64,000 nucleotides of DNA, taken from positions 248,001-312,000 of the forward strand of contig VWYX01000393.1 of NCBI GenBank assembly GCA_013396525.1, in the 5' to 3' direction. Positions 23,891 to 37,000 of the stretch are shown here, one piece after another. The translations under genes and the position numbers were made by a program. Positions within the stretch are counted from its first letter, which is position 1, and the number at the start of each line of letters is the position of its first letter. The notes under the pieces are model-generated. The model was not told where the DNA came from. It saw only the letters and a program-made list of their open reading frames with translations, and did no database searches. The DNA is from Chaetorhynchus papuensis (Eukaryota > Chordata > Aves > Passeriformes > Rhipiduridae).

Positions 23891-24984
23891 CAAAGGCTTG
23901 TCTTTGCCATTTAGTTCTCCTGCTTCCATGTACTTTAAACTTCACTGTTTGCCTGGCATTCCTGTGACTACAGCTGGGTGTAGAATTGATGTGTTCAGGG
24001 CCTAATGTAAGAATTAATTCACTTTGGGTACAAACCTCCTTTTAATGACCAGACACTTAACAGTCACACACTGTAAAGTGTCCTCAGGGGTAGGGTGTTC
24101 TATATTTTAGGGTGGTTAATTCAAACCACCTTTTCTTAAAGACACTTCAAGCCAGCAGCTTGACTTGGGGTATGTTCAGCATCCTGGAAGAAAACAAAGC
24201 AGCCCAAAGTCTCTGACAGAGAAGACAAACCACAAGATGGCTGGAAAGAAGGCCAATTTTTGAAAACAGCAGCTTTTACCTCTTCTGACCTAGATAGCTG
24301 ACCACCCCAAACACAACCTCCAAGTCCTTTTCTTGTGCTCCTTGAACAAAGGCAGACAAATCTCCAGTGGCCATAAATCATCGTTCTTCAGTGGTATCAG
24401 CTGGAGTTACTGACATCTGGACCTGCTGTGGCAATGGTCTAACAGGAGGAATGTGTTAGCTAGTGCCATGTACAGAACACAAGGATCCTGTCAGTACGCT
24501 ATGTGCATGCTTCCCACCGTGCTTGGGCTCTCTGCTCTCTTTAGGGAACGTGACAAAAAGAAAACCAAACAAGACACCACTCCTTCTATCCCAAATCCAC
24601 AGTTTGTGAGGTCCTTGGTGCTATACCAACATTGTTTCTGTGCGGAATCCCTGGCAACCGACCCACGTAGGATTTTTAGTGCTTTACAGGTTTGACTAAA
24701 TCAAGACTTCCAAGGCAGTGCCCAGGCACAGCCTGAACACATCAGAGACACAGACTTACTACTTACTCAGGCTTCCTTAGCTGGCTGTACAGAAAGCTCT
24801 GATCCTTCCTAAGGAAGGCACTTTGCCAGATGAACCTCCACCTGGAGATAAAGCTGGTGTGCCAGAAGATGGTCTTGTTCCTGAACAAATAGATGGCCTC
24901 ACAGTTGGGTGTGTTAAACCAGTTTTGTTCAAATGAGTCCTGGATGTTCATCAGTCCATGCCTCTCCGTTCCACTGCTCTGACA

Positions 24985-25018
24985 TCTTATTTATCCTTAC
25001 TTATCTTACTTACTAACT
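24985..25018 (+). repeat. Degenerate CTTA repeat
   Basis: Imperfect repetition of TTAT/CTTA units (CTTATTTATCCTTACTTATC, then TTACTTACTAACTTT). Confidence 0.75.
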
Positions 25019-26743
25019 TTATCAGCAGGTTTTTTTCTTTGTTATTAATAACAGACTACAGATAAGCATCAAGTACTATCAGACATAACAGCTCTGCAGT
25101 GCCACACTAGGAATCTGTTTCAGCCATGCCCATTCACACGGTTTCTCTTGTAGGGACAGTTGCACTGGTCCCAAAGATGTGGTTGTGGACAGATGGTTTA
25201 TCCCAGGTTACCATCACAGGGAGCCTTAAGCAGAAGCCATTAATAAGCTGTGTGATTTAATGACATTTCAAGGTTTGTATAACGTGTGGAAGTTACTACA
25301 CACATTTATTATGAAATAAAAACTTCCATGTACAAAATGTTTTCCAGAAAGACTTAAGAATTGCTTCAACGGAAGGAAAAACTAGTTTACCTTACTACAG
25401 TATAAATTGCTAATTACTCCACCAAACCCTTGGAAAGCAACGAGCTCACTCTGGCTGTTATTGTGTAGATGATATGAAATGTCTAAATGATATTTTCAAA
25501 GCTACTGGTCAAGCCTATGTCTGCAGCAAGTAAAGGGCTCAGAATCACTATGCAGAAAAGATCCTAGGGATAAAAGCATGGAGAGAGCTTGAACACTGAG
25601 TATTCCCCAAAAGACAAAACTGCAGTGTAAAATGAAGTGCAGTCCTAATGTTAGATCTTTCACAAATAGAAGCAGGAGAAAAAGATGTGGAAGTTCCCTT
25701 GGGAAGAAAGTGGGAAGCATCTGCAACAGCTGATACAGAGAGAGGGGAACCTCTGAAACTAATCTGAGGTAGTTTTATGCATCTGTAAATCCATTTCTGT
25801 AAGCTTCAACTTTACAAACCTTTTAAATTATTCAGTGTCTATTGGATGTTACAGTTGCTTGCTGTAATCTTAAAACAGTTTGAATGAATGTTGATGATAT
25901 TACATTAAGGTACGTGAAGTGGAGTACCAGGAGCCCCTAATGATGCCCTCTGTCAATAATACACTGTTGCAGAGAAGAGAACACGTTCTCCCTTAGCTGT
26001 CCTTGCTAGCCTAGGAGATGGTAAGGTGCAGAAGAGAAATCCAGCTAGGAGAAGCTCACAGCACCCCAAACCCATGGCCATCCAGTCAGCTAAGCCCTCT
26101 GAAGTCACTCCATGCAAGTCTCAATGAACAATCAACATTAACCCATTTCTCAGGAATGGATAACTAAGGCACAGTGAAGCAACTCAAGCACAGCAAAAAA
26201 TAGACATAAGGTAACGAAGAACTCAGAAGATAAGCCAGGGCTGTGAGATATGGACCCAGAGAGTGTTCAAATAGCTCAGCCTCTGCTACATAATCAGATT
26301 TCTTCTTTCCTTCCTCCTGCTTTAGGGTTCCCTCATCTGTTTTGGCACGTTTGAGGCCAGCAAGAAGACCTGTTGGATTCTGGATCTAGAAGCTAAGGAA
26401 GCACCAAGGGGAAGGACTGCCAGGCACCTGGAAGGACATAATGATACTCTAGGCAAGAGGAGGAAAAAGGCATTTCCCAGCTGGCTCCCAGAACCCTGAC
26501 ATTAGAGGACAAGAGGTAACTCAAGTGCCAGGAAAACATCTCGGGGAAATGTGGACAGAAAACCCAGTGTTGAACGCAGGTCTAGCAGCCTGGCCATGCC
26601 ACCCCAAACACCTGGTGCCACAAAGGGGCACAGGGTAGCTCACCTGCCCCTCCATACCCTACATGGGGTAAAAGCAGCACCACAGGGCAATTTTTCACAC
26701 TAGGACTTCCTCTCTATGAGGCAGACGAGGAATTCCTCCTTTT

Positions 26744-26776
26744 GGCAGACTTGTGGCAGACTCGTGGCAGACTCTT
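26744..26776 (+). repeat. 11-bp unit tandem repeat (3 copies)
   Basis: Three head-to-tail copies of GGCAGACTYGT (GGCAGACTTGT, GGCAGACTCGT, GGCAGACTCTT). A small minisatellite seed. Confidence 0.9.
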
Positions 26777-27259
26777 TACATTTTCCTCTTCCTTTCCTAC
26801 ACGTGCTGCTATTTGGCACACACAGCTGACACACCACCTACACATGCCCCTGAGCTTTGTAAATCCCATCTAGCATCTTACTTGTTAGCTCAGACATGCA
26901 AGATAAACTCAGTTCAGAATGGAAGGAGAGTGACCACTGTAGAACTCCATTTTTAAAATCTTTGGCAAGGATTTCAGAGGGTAGGGTAATCCCTACCCTA
27001 TGTTTTTAAATGCCAGGATATTTTCCAAAATTACTAGTGCTTTAGATCCCATTCACTTCCTAAAAAAAGATTTTTTTTTCACCAAAACCTGCTGAAAAAG
27101 AAATCTCTTGCAGAAAGGGGCAGCTGCACCTTGCAGATATGCACAGCTGAAGATCTTTTATGTAAGACTCCCCCTGACTGTGTGGAGAGCTGTTAAGATG
27201 TCAGATCACGGTTTGTTGCTCTCAGGGAGGCTGCTGCAGCACTCAGTCAGAACAAGTTT

Positions 27260-27440
27260 ACGTCTTGGAGGAATTAATTTGTCTGAATAATGTCATCCTG
27301 GTTAAACAAAATGTTAGGGAAAATATTGCAGCGTTCTGGTGCACCTCCCTGAACCGATGCCTATATATGGGGATTAGCCAGCGTGAAAGGGATCCCGCTG
27401 AGTCAAACTGGATTATAGCAGTATTATTTTATAGAGACAG
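27260..27440. promoter_or_regulatory. Enhancer-like motif cluster
   Basis: Within 180 bp: a perfect AP-1 site TGAGTCA (27399-27405), two GGATTA bicoid/OTX-type sites (27371-27376 and 27410-27415), a CCTATATATGG element (MEF2/CArG-like but with 7 rather than 6 A/T bases), a TTAAACAAA forkhead-like site and GAATTAATTTG. No repeat family recognised. Inferred regulatory block. Confidence 0.3.
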
Positions 27441-28048
27441 GAGAAGAGAGGAGGGAGCAAGGAGCTAGGGAAACCTTGCAGAAACATCAGCTGTTTGACG
27501 TGTTAAAGCAAACAGCACAGACGTGAAAATGCTGCCTGCTTACACATGTGCATCAGAGCCGGGTCAGCTGACAGCAGTAACCCGAAAAAAAGTTTTTACC
27601 CCTTTTAGCCCTTCAAGCAACCCAGCTCCCAGAAAGCAAGGTGGACTTCCGTGCTTTCTTAGGCATCAGGAGATGTGCTTGTGTTCCCATGGTGGCACCC
27701 TGGTGGTGGTGGTGATGTTCCTTACATGGGGAATTGCCAGGCCTCCAGGCCTTCCCAATCGCCCAAACAGCATGTAAGGGGGCAAATGAGCTTGCAAAGT
27801 CAGCTCTCAGAGCCCTTGGGGAGCTGGTGCAGATGGCAGGAAGGGAAAACATGTAGGTTTTCAATAAAGCCCCTGAGGTGCCTCCATTTATCATCACCAG
27901 GCACTCACACATTTATGTGGTGATTGTTCAATGCTGGCTGGAGACTCAGGGCTGGTGGCAATTCACAAACGGGACATGTCCTTGTACATCTTGTTTGCAG
28001 AGCTGGATCTGCAGTGTCTTCTTAGAACATGCCTGGAGGGCTGATGTC

Positions 28049-28063
28049 CTCTCTCTCTCTCTC
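28049..28063 (+). repeat. CT microsatellite
   Basis: Uninterrupted CT repeat of about 7 units. Confidence 0.9.
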
Positions 28064-31000
28064 CAGCAAACAGCTTGACCTTACAGTAATGGCATCAATT
28101 CCTCTCTGCCTGTCTTGCTCTGGCCCAACAAATGACCTGTGCAAACAAGAGATGCCCTAAACCAACCCCCTGCAGTGCAGGGACAGAAGACTGGGTGAAT
28201 ATCCTACAGCTGCGGTCAGTGAACAGTGCAAAGGACACAAGGGTGGGTGAAGAAGACCCCTCCACAATTAGGTCATTAAAGGACAGACTCTATTTAAGTA
28301 GCAAAACTCAGGCAGAGGAAGAGGTGGCACATTTTAGGCCAGAAAGAGTTGCCACAGTATGAGGCAAGGTTTGTGCCTCTCTTTGTAGTGCCTCCATTCA
28401 GCAGTGCTGGTCTTGGCGGATCAAAACCCCTGTGCCCACTCCCCCTGGGAAGTGTCAGTCTAACTGAGCGTGCTGGATTGTGCTAAAAGTTGTGCTTTGC
28501 AACACTGAGCTGAAGACCACTGTGGTAGCAGTGGAAAAACACTCCTCCATCTTCCACTGCCCAATGCCAGAATATCCAATGCAACGCTGTGCTAGTCAGA
28601 GCTTACAAACACATGGTTTGAAGGAAAAATTCAAATGGATTTGAGTCATGGGAGTATAAAAAAATTCTCAAAAAACCAAATAGAACATATCAGTCATGTT
28701 GTAACTTAGAAAGCCAAAATTTCCTCCCAAAGACAGCAGTGAAACAGTTTCCAAGATTCCAGGACGCATCTCTGTCTGGAGCTAATAAAGATATATTTTT
28801 TAATCCAAGTTTCAAGCCCAGTAAAATCCATTTATGACAATAAGAACCCAGCCAGCCAAAGAAATCACACCACACCTTCCTAACCCACCTTTTGCCCACA
28901 CTGTAGCCCATCCAGCTCATCCCTCCAGCACTGCCATGCCCATCGTGGTGCCTACTGCACACCTCCCATAGGCTAAGACCCTTTTCCACCTCGTTTTTGC
29001 AGTCATCTGTATTAGCCCTGTGTTTTTCCAAGTGGGAAGGTGGAGCAGGCTGGGAAGACAAGTGCAGTCCTGACCCGCATCACCCCAAGGAACACACTTC
29101 CATCCCTCCCCTGATCATCTCTGGCACATCCCAGGGTATTTTCTGCATGCTGGCTTCAGCAGGAGCTGCAACAAGACCTCTTCCTGAGCAGTCTTTTCTG
29201 TCACATCTCCCCTACATCTAAGAAAGGGCAGTTTTGGGGTGGTTTTGCCCTCTAGTTGAGGCAGTTTCAGAGCTCGGGTCCACTCATCTCCAGGGCTCAT
29301 TTCCTAACCACTTAAAACAACCTGGGCATATTGCAACTCCACTTTCTCTTCGTGGCTATGTCAAAGAAAATGGTCAGAACTGCCTTTTCTGGTGGAGTCA
29401 GTCCTGAACAAGAGTGAATTAGAGCATGACTAAACAACCGGGCCATGTGGGAGCTATAGGTGGAAGAAAACCTACTTTCTAGGTACTCAGATGCTGCTTG
29501 CCTTAAATACACTGAGCAAAAGGTGACACCAGCACTGGGGTGATTGCAAGAGTTGCTGGTAGGGCTGGTTAAAATATCTTTCCCTGGGAGGTACCAACAA
29601 CTGTCTACCATCACTCCCAAGGCATATCCATGTCAGCCCAAGCACGTGGCTTGTAGCTAGATGAAGTTATCTGGGATGAATTTCACCACAAGCATCAGAC
29701 CCATTTAACAGAAATCCCCCTGTGCTCCCTTAAAGAAACAGCAGTAAAAACCAAAACAACCCCCCACACTCCCTGTGTGTAAACATCAGCAAAAACTAAG
29801 TAGTTTAATATATTTTGCAAAAGTAAAACCAGAGTAAATGCTTTGCCTCCAACACATCAGGAACATATTATTACCACATTGTCTTCAGTGATTATTCAAG
29901 CAATGCATTTAAATGCTCAGGGAGAAGAATGTTTGCTAAAATATTGTTATGTAACATGGGGAAAATGACTAATTCTGCCCTTGATCTTTTCCTATTTTGC
30001 TCCAAGTAAGAGTCATTAGAACTCACTCTCTGGTTGAAGCAGCAGCACGGCCGAATTCTGACCCAATTCCCCTGGTGGCTTTTACAGTGGGCCGATCCTA
30101 TCCCAGGCAGCTGAGCTATTCCGGAATTACTGAGCATAACTGTCTTCTGAATCAGTCCTCCAGGGCTGCACTTTTCCAAAGACAGGTGGAATAAACAACG
30201 CACATTTCTCCACGCTCCCTGCTGACGGAGGTCAGAGATCATTTGCTTCCCGTTTCCTCATGACTTGTGCGGAGCCTGGAGCCTCACACACGAGCCAAGT
30301 GGGGCCAGCTCCATCCAGCAGTTGTGTGCATACTTCAGCAACTGCTGATTCACAGAGTGGGATAGTTACATGAATTCCTCTCCCAAGAGCACATGCAGAA
30401 GATGAAGACCTGTTCTGTGTATCCTTATTTCCAGCCCATTTTCATCAGCGGTATATATAAAAGACAAATAGACCTGTCTGCTCTTACAGACACCTATAAA
30501 AAGCTGACATTTTCCTATCCTAGTGGAAAAATAGAAAAAAAACAAACAAGCAACAACTACAAAAAAAAGAAAATCAGAGGTTGAAAAACTTTCAATAGGC
30601 TTTTTTAAATTGTGACCCAACCCCACCTGTATTGGGTTGAAACCTGTCCTGCACATACAGAAAGAAGGTGACACTGGCCCTGGGCTGTATTCACAGAAGA
30701 GTTCTAGCTACAGCCAGTAAGAAGAAACAATGTTGTTTAAAGCTTCAGAAAGGCCCCTGACTTCCCCCCCAAATGAAAAATTTGCATGGGAAATGCCTGA
30801 TCCTGCCACACTTTTGAGAATTAGCTTTTCACTAGTGGGGAGGAAAAAATAAAGAAAAAGCTGTTCTTGGGGTTTCCTTTCAAAGCTTTTAGATTCTAGA
30901 CTTCAAAACATGTGATATAAGATTTTTCATTTTGGGGGGATAACTGGGGTGAAATAGAGGTTCTCAATGATCTTCAGCTGAAATCCATTCCTTGGGCAGC

Positions 31001-34000
31001 TTTGTCCCTAACTGACTGGAGAGGCAGGGATGGGTTTTAGCTCTCCCAGGGCTGTGTTGCCCCATCAGGTGATGTATCACAGCTCAGGTATCTGCAGTCC
31101 TCATCAGGCCGGGATTGTGTTTTTATCCTTCCTATAACCTCCAGCTAGAAGCATAATACTATGCATGATTAGATAGGCTGGACAAGTCTACATCTTGCTT
31201 AGCTTGGAGTTAAGAGGGAGAAAATTTATTGAAATCAAGTATTTGGGATTTATCCAGATATTTCCACAGCCAGAATCCAGCACCTTGGGGCCAACCATAT
31301 AACATTCTCTCCCTTTTCCTAAGATTGAGGTTCAAAGGCTCTCATGAAGCTCTGTTACTGCATTAACCCATGCCAGTAAGATGTACCCAACCTGCCATAG
31401 AGATCCTAATTGTCACCCACTGGACACCTGTAACAGCACGTCTGTTACTTCTAATTAACTGCATCCAAAATAAAATCACCAGCTCAGTCCTCAGTGAGTC
31501 TAACTTGAATCCATGTCCCCTCAGTAACAGCAAGGGCTGCTGTAAGTGGAGGAAAATGCATCAGCCTGCTAAGGGACAGTGAGGCAGAAAGTCCCTGACC
31601 ATATGAGGAAGTTCTGGAAGGCAAACGAGGCTCCTTCTCCAGCTAGAATACCAGGTCTTATTTCGCAGTTAGGCAAGAGAAGATAAAGGAACAAGCAAAT
31701 TTCCTGCTGTGATGGGGCATTTGCAATGCAGTCCCCATAACTGCATCTCATTCCTAGCAGCACCAGTCTACACAGTGCTGGGTTATTATGCAGTGTCTTG
31801 GACTGCTTGGGGGTAATAAGCATTCACCGAAAATGGACTGCTATTAGCCACTGGCAAAAGCTGATTATAATAGTGCCAGCACTGGAATATGTTTTCCACC
31901 CATTTACAAGAGGAGTAAAATAACAGGAGGGGAAAAAAAAAAAATCACATTTGCCAGTGTTTGGAGCGTAGTGTGCTCTACATACAATTATCGAGAGAAT
32001 GACAGGAAATTGACCCATTTACTCAGAAAAGTTCCTATCGTGTTCTGCACTATTTCATTTCATGCCCATTTGAGAACAAGTCATTTCTCTTCAGGGCAGA
32101 AGATAAATTGTCAGCTCATACACACATCTCTTTCCATTGCCAGGCACAAAAATATCACAAAGAAACATTTTCCTGCCCTCTGCTTAATTTTCTTGTTCTT
32201 CTTCATCTTCTCTAATAAATGGTGCTAACTATAAAAGTCAACAGACTGTAAATAAACTCAATTCTATTCCTATCTTACCTTATGATTGATTTTTGGACAT
32301 AATGTATTCCACCCACAAGGTCTCTTGTCTGATTCAACTGCTTTTCTCAGCACCAGAGAAAAATCAGATAACGTTGGTGGAATAGCTTCATGTAAAAACA
32401 GAAACATTTGGCAACTACAGTTTTCCTAATGGCACATTGCAATACAGGCTACAGAGCACACCAGTGCCCGGCTCTGTGCCAGTGTGGGGACAGTTCTGGG
32501 CATTGAGGCAGAGGGGCTGCCAGCAGGGCCATTTCAGAAACAGCAGCATGAAGAAGTGCTTGGGATATGTGTGTACACCTTCGACAGGGTGTGGGGAAGC
32601 CCCAGGCAGCTCCCCAGCTCTGCCCTTGGACTTACTCTGCCCATTCAAGCCAACCACTTCTCCTCTCGCTCTGAACGTGCTTGACAGAGGGCAAAAGAGC
32701 AACTGGATCACCATCATGGACAGGAAATTTACACAAAAAGGACCTAGAGACCTGAAGACAGCAAGCTCCATAGGGAGGGGCAGCATGTGCATGTAAGAAG
32801 AAAAAAGGACATTATGGAAATGTCTCTGTCTACATCCTAAGCTCAGGTTTCTAGAGAACCGAGCTTGCTGCTCCTGCTCCCTTCAAGTGGCAGTGCTCAG
32901 CTCTGGCTAATATCAAGGGCATCAATCAACACAGAATTCATTGGCATCCCTGATGGAAATGCCAGCAGTCTGGGTTTGCAAGAACACAGGTGCCTCCCGT
33001 GCTGTACAGCTGGAGAACTGTTAATGTAAGGATGAGCCCTGGGCACAGAGGAGCCAGCATGGCAATAATTTTGTACTCCCCAGCTCCTGTCAGATCCATC
33101 AAACACCATTCCGGTCCACAGCTGCTTTCTTTGTTCCCTCACACCAGTTTCTTGAGATTTAAATTAGAACAGCTCCACAAACCCCCAGTTCACATCACTT
33201 TTCCTGCAGCTGGCACGTTGGCCAGCACACCCCAGCTTATCCTCCAGCCCTTGCTCTGTAAGGTGGAACTTCTTTCACGTGTCCATGGTGCACACAGTGC
33301 TGAACACACTGTTCATTTACTCTGGAACTTTATATTCAACCTGGTCACACAACACTGCTCTTTCACCGGAAGAGTATCTTCCCTGTGCTCTTCCATCCTG
33401 GAGCATCATTTCTGGGAGTGAAAATTACCAATCATTTGGAGCAGGACATGAGATGGGAAAGGGAGCTCAGAGCCAGAACCAGCCTCACTAGTTGCAGCAC
33501 TCCAATCCTACACTGAGCACAGCAAAACTCATGTTTTGCACAGAAACCAGTCATGGAAAGTGTTATTCTGGCTTTGACTATGATAGAGATATGGGATGGA
33601 AATATGCAGAGTATCAGCTTGGGAAGTGCAAAGAAAAGAAGAGCCTTTCTTCACAAATGAGCAAAATATTCAAGGTTCTGCTAATTCACATCTGGACTAC
33701 TTCCCCTCTCCCCCCCAAACCTGTTCCCCAGATAGTAAAAGGGATTAGCAGAGTAACAAAAGGAGGAGTTTCCAGGTCAAGAATCATATGGAAATTATAG
33801 TCAAAACCAAATTGTTTGGATCTGGTCTTTGTCCCAGAGAAAAGCTGTTTGCTCCTGCTTAGTACAGAGTCCAGCTGCCTCAGAAACCCAGAGTCTGCAC
33901 ATTCCTACAGGGAATGTGAAAAAGAGGGAGAGAGAAATAAAACAGCTCCCTACCTCACAGTGAGAGGGTTTTGTTCCTCTCTGGCCAACAGTATGGACCT

Positions 34001-37000
34001 CTAGACATGTGCAAGAGACCAGCAGAGATCATTACCTGCTGGGGAATAGGATTGTTGTTCCCCTCTGTGAGGGCAGCCAGAGTCACTCAACTCCCTAGGA
34101 AAAACAGTGGGAGCATTAAGAGACACTTTTACCTTCCTGTCTTCATCAACTGAGGAAAGAATTTCCTGTGGTTAATCACACATTTTAGCACCAAGGTAGT
34201 GCTTGTCCTCTAACTGCAAACATCTGCCTCCAGCCTGGGGGAGGGCCCAGCTCTGACCGCAGTGCCTTGGGCACTGGGTGGCTGCAGGACGGGCTGGTGG
34301 TCCCTCACCTCCTGCCCTGTGGTGCACACCCTGCCAGGGGAACATGACCATTTCTGAAATGGGATCCAGCACTGGAGGTGCCAGCTCCTGCGTGCAGCCT
34401 CCTGCTATGTGCCAACCCCACCCAGCCCTCCTCCCAGCTGCCCACCCTGCCTGATCAAAGCCCACAGAGGCCTTCGGGTCTGTTAGCTACCAGGAGGAAC
34501 TGAACTCCTCCCTTAAGGTCAGATTCAAAGCCCACCAATCCACATACGTGTGGCAACTTTTCCACTGATGGGATGTAGCTCCAGTTTTAAATCAGGTAAT
34601 TGCTTGCTGCTTATCCACAGACCAGGCTCACTGGGCTCATTTTTGGTCCCTTAGAAGACAGCCAAATTCTTCCTAACATTGAGAAAAAGGAGGCAGGGCT
34701 CTTCAAATGCCCCACTCCCTCACCTTGCTTCCTATTCCTTTGTTTATAAATGTTGAAGTATGAGCTTCATATTGATTCCGCAGCCCTGAAATCCCATTCA
34801 TTCCCACTCAAGGGTAGGACCAGGGATGTGACCCATCCACCATCTGTGCAGGAGCAAACACCCTTGCACACGAGGAAATTTGCCTCCAACTCCCCACCTC
34901 GCTTCATGCACTAGTGCTCACCTTCTCTCAACAGGAACAAAAAAAACCAAAACAAGGAAGAAAGAAAACAAATCTCTTCCTCTGCCAGTACACACATGTG
35001 TACACATGCACAAATACTTAGGAAAAATTGAAGAATCTGTGGATGGAGGGGTTAGTGCCAGATTTTAAATTTATTAAACATTATGTACAAAGAAAACATA
35101 ATGAGCTCCTACGGGATGTAGAAAAAATTACCCATGAATGAGAGGAAAATGGATAACCACTCCTGGGTTTGCCACTAGTGAATTATTTAATAATCACTCC
35201 CCAGCAGATGGAATATATTTATCCACCCCATTGGAGCACACTTTGCAATTTATTTACACTGCTTTAAAATATGATTATTTATTTAAAAAATAAACAAGGT
35301 ATCCACAAGGGAAAAGGGAAGGAAACAAGCTTAGAAGGGGGGGAAAAGTATGTTTTGAGCTTTTCAGTTAATTTTAGGGAATTCCACTAAAATTCACTTG
35401 AATCTTCCTTACTTCTATTTTAAAAAACAGAAATTGAAAATTCTTTTGATCAAACCAGTCTAGATTCTTCACACACTCAAGAGGATCACTTCATGGCATG
35501 GGGTCTATGTCTCATGTCTTTCATTAGCCACATTGTCTTGGGCACCACAAATTAGATTCAGCTCCTATTAATTTCAAAGAAAACATTCAAATTGGGATCA
35601 GTGGGAGCAGGCCCATAACTGAGACTAATTTGTTTTACAGGATCCAGTCCCATATCTAAGCTAGACTGACCCTAACCCATGGCTCAAACAGCACGCAGCC
35701 TTGCAATTTAATTAGCTTCTTATTCTAAAATGCAAAGGGTGCCATTTAGCAAAGTTTGAAAATAAAAAAGGTACCCTTTGGCACCATGTAAGTGCATAAG
35801 TGTACTGCCTGCTCCCAAAATTAAAATAGCAGTTGTGAGAAAAAGGCTCTGCCCACTCAACAGCAAAGTGTGCTACTGCTAATTGCAGGCTGATTTGGAC
35901 AAACCTGAGGGAAAGTCCACGAGAGGAAGGAATACCTTTCCCAGGCAAATGCCAAATCATTTCAGATGACTTCAAGCTTGCAGACTCTTCCTGTGCAAGT
36001 CTGAGGGTATGTACAGGTATACATTAGCCATGGAGAGCTGTGCAGAAACTCTATCACCCAGCTGGGCACAGTTGTTTTTAGGAGCCAAAAGTCATCTGGG
36101 AGAGAGGAGGTCAAGAGAAACCCCGCAGTGTAACACAAGCTTTCACACTTTGCCCAAAGAAAACAACAAAAAAACCCCAAGCCCTAAACCACTGTTCCCT
36201 CACCAAAGAAAAAACTAGCTGCTGTTGGTGAAACCTCTTCACAAGTTTTTCAACAATCCATTCTGATTTTCTTTAAAACCAGTGAAGTTTACTTATGTAT
36301 CTCAAATGTGGAAGAGTCCCATGGTGAAACTATCAATGGTTATTGGAGACATAACACTTTCTAAAGTGACTAAAGAATGACTTACTACTAAGAGTTTAAG
36401 TCTCACTGTCAAGAGCAGGTTAGCAAACCAAAAGCAGCCAATTCCTCAGTCATTTATGTGCTTTTGAAAAAGTTTCTCCAGGTCCTGATGATATTTTCTC
36501 TCACACACCTTGCCTCCCTTCCTCAGACCAAGAAAATCTGCAACTAATATGAATCAAGAACAGATATTTTGTAAAATATTTCACCTTAAACAAAATAAAA
36601 ATCTGATAGACTACAATCCAGCTGCAGGCATGGATGCCAGTGCTTTACCAGCTAGCTAGTTCAGCAAAAAGGCTGTTCTATAAATTATCTAGCATAGTGA
36701 ATGTTATACATCTTTAAAGTTAAAATGGACTACTAGAATACCCTTACTTAGTTCAGATTGAGGAGGGCAAATCAATATGTCCTCCTTACTAGGAAAAGGC
36801 TCAAACAAAAGCAAATCCTCTCTTGAACTGGGAGTGCTGCACTTTCAACGAAAAATCCAAACTGACCTCTATAGTCTCAACATAAAAGCAAATTCATTGT
36901 ATATTATTTCTGGAAAGAGAGAGATCAGGTTTCAAAAATTGCTTCCACCACAACAATCTAACACATGATGACAGACAGTACAGATGTGCATGTCTGTGGT

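Larger units (their letters stand above)
10723..30000 (-). other. LPP: LPP 38-kb intron, LIM2-proximal half
   Basis: Acceptor-side half of the 38,033-bp phase-0 intron separating LIM1 and LIM2. Mostly unique sequence. Noted within it: a local 57-bp duplication (14.87 and 15.87 kb), a small CpG cluster at 18.03-18.17 kb, MIR-like remnants near 19.9 and 23.85 kb, a coding-like periodic stretch at 24.77-24.95 kb, an 11-bp triple tandem repeat at 26.74 kb, an enhancer-like block at 27.26-27.44 kb and a CT repeat at 28.05 kb. No exon of LPP or another known gene was recognised. Confidence 0.85.
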
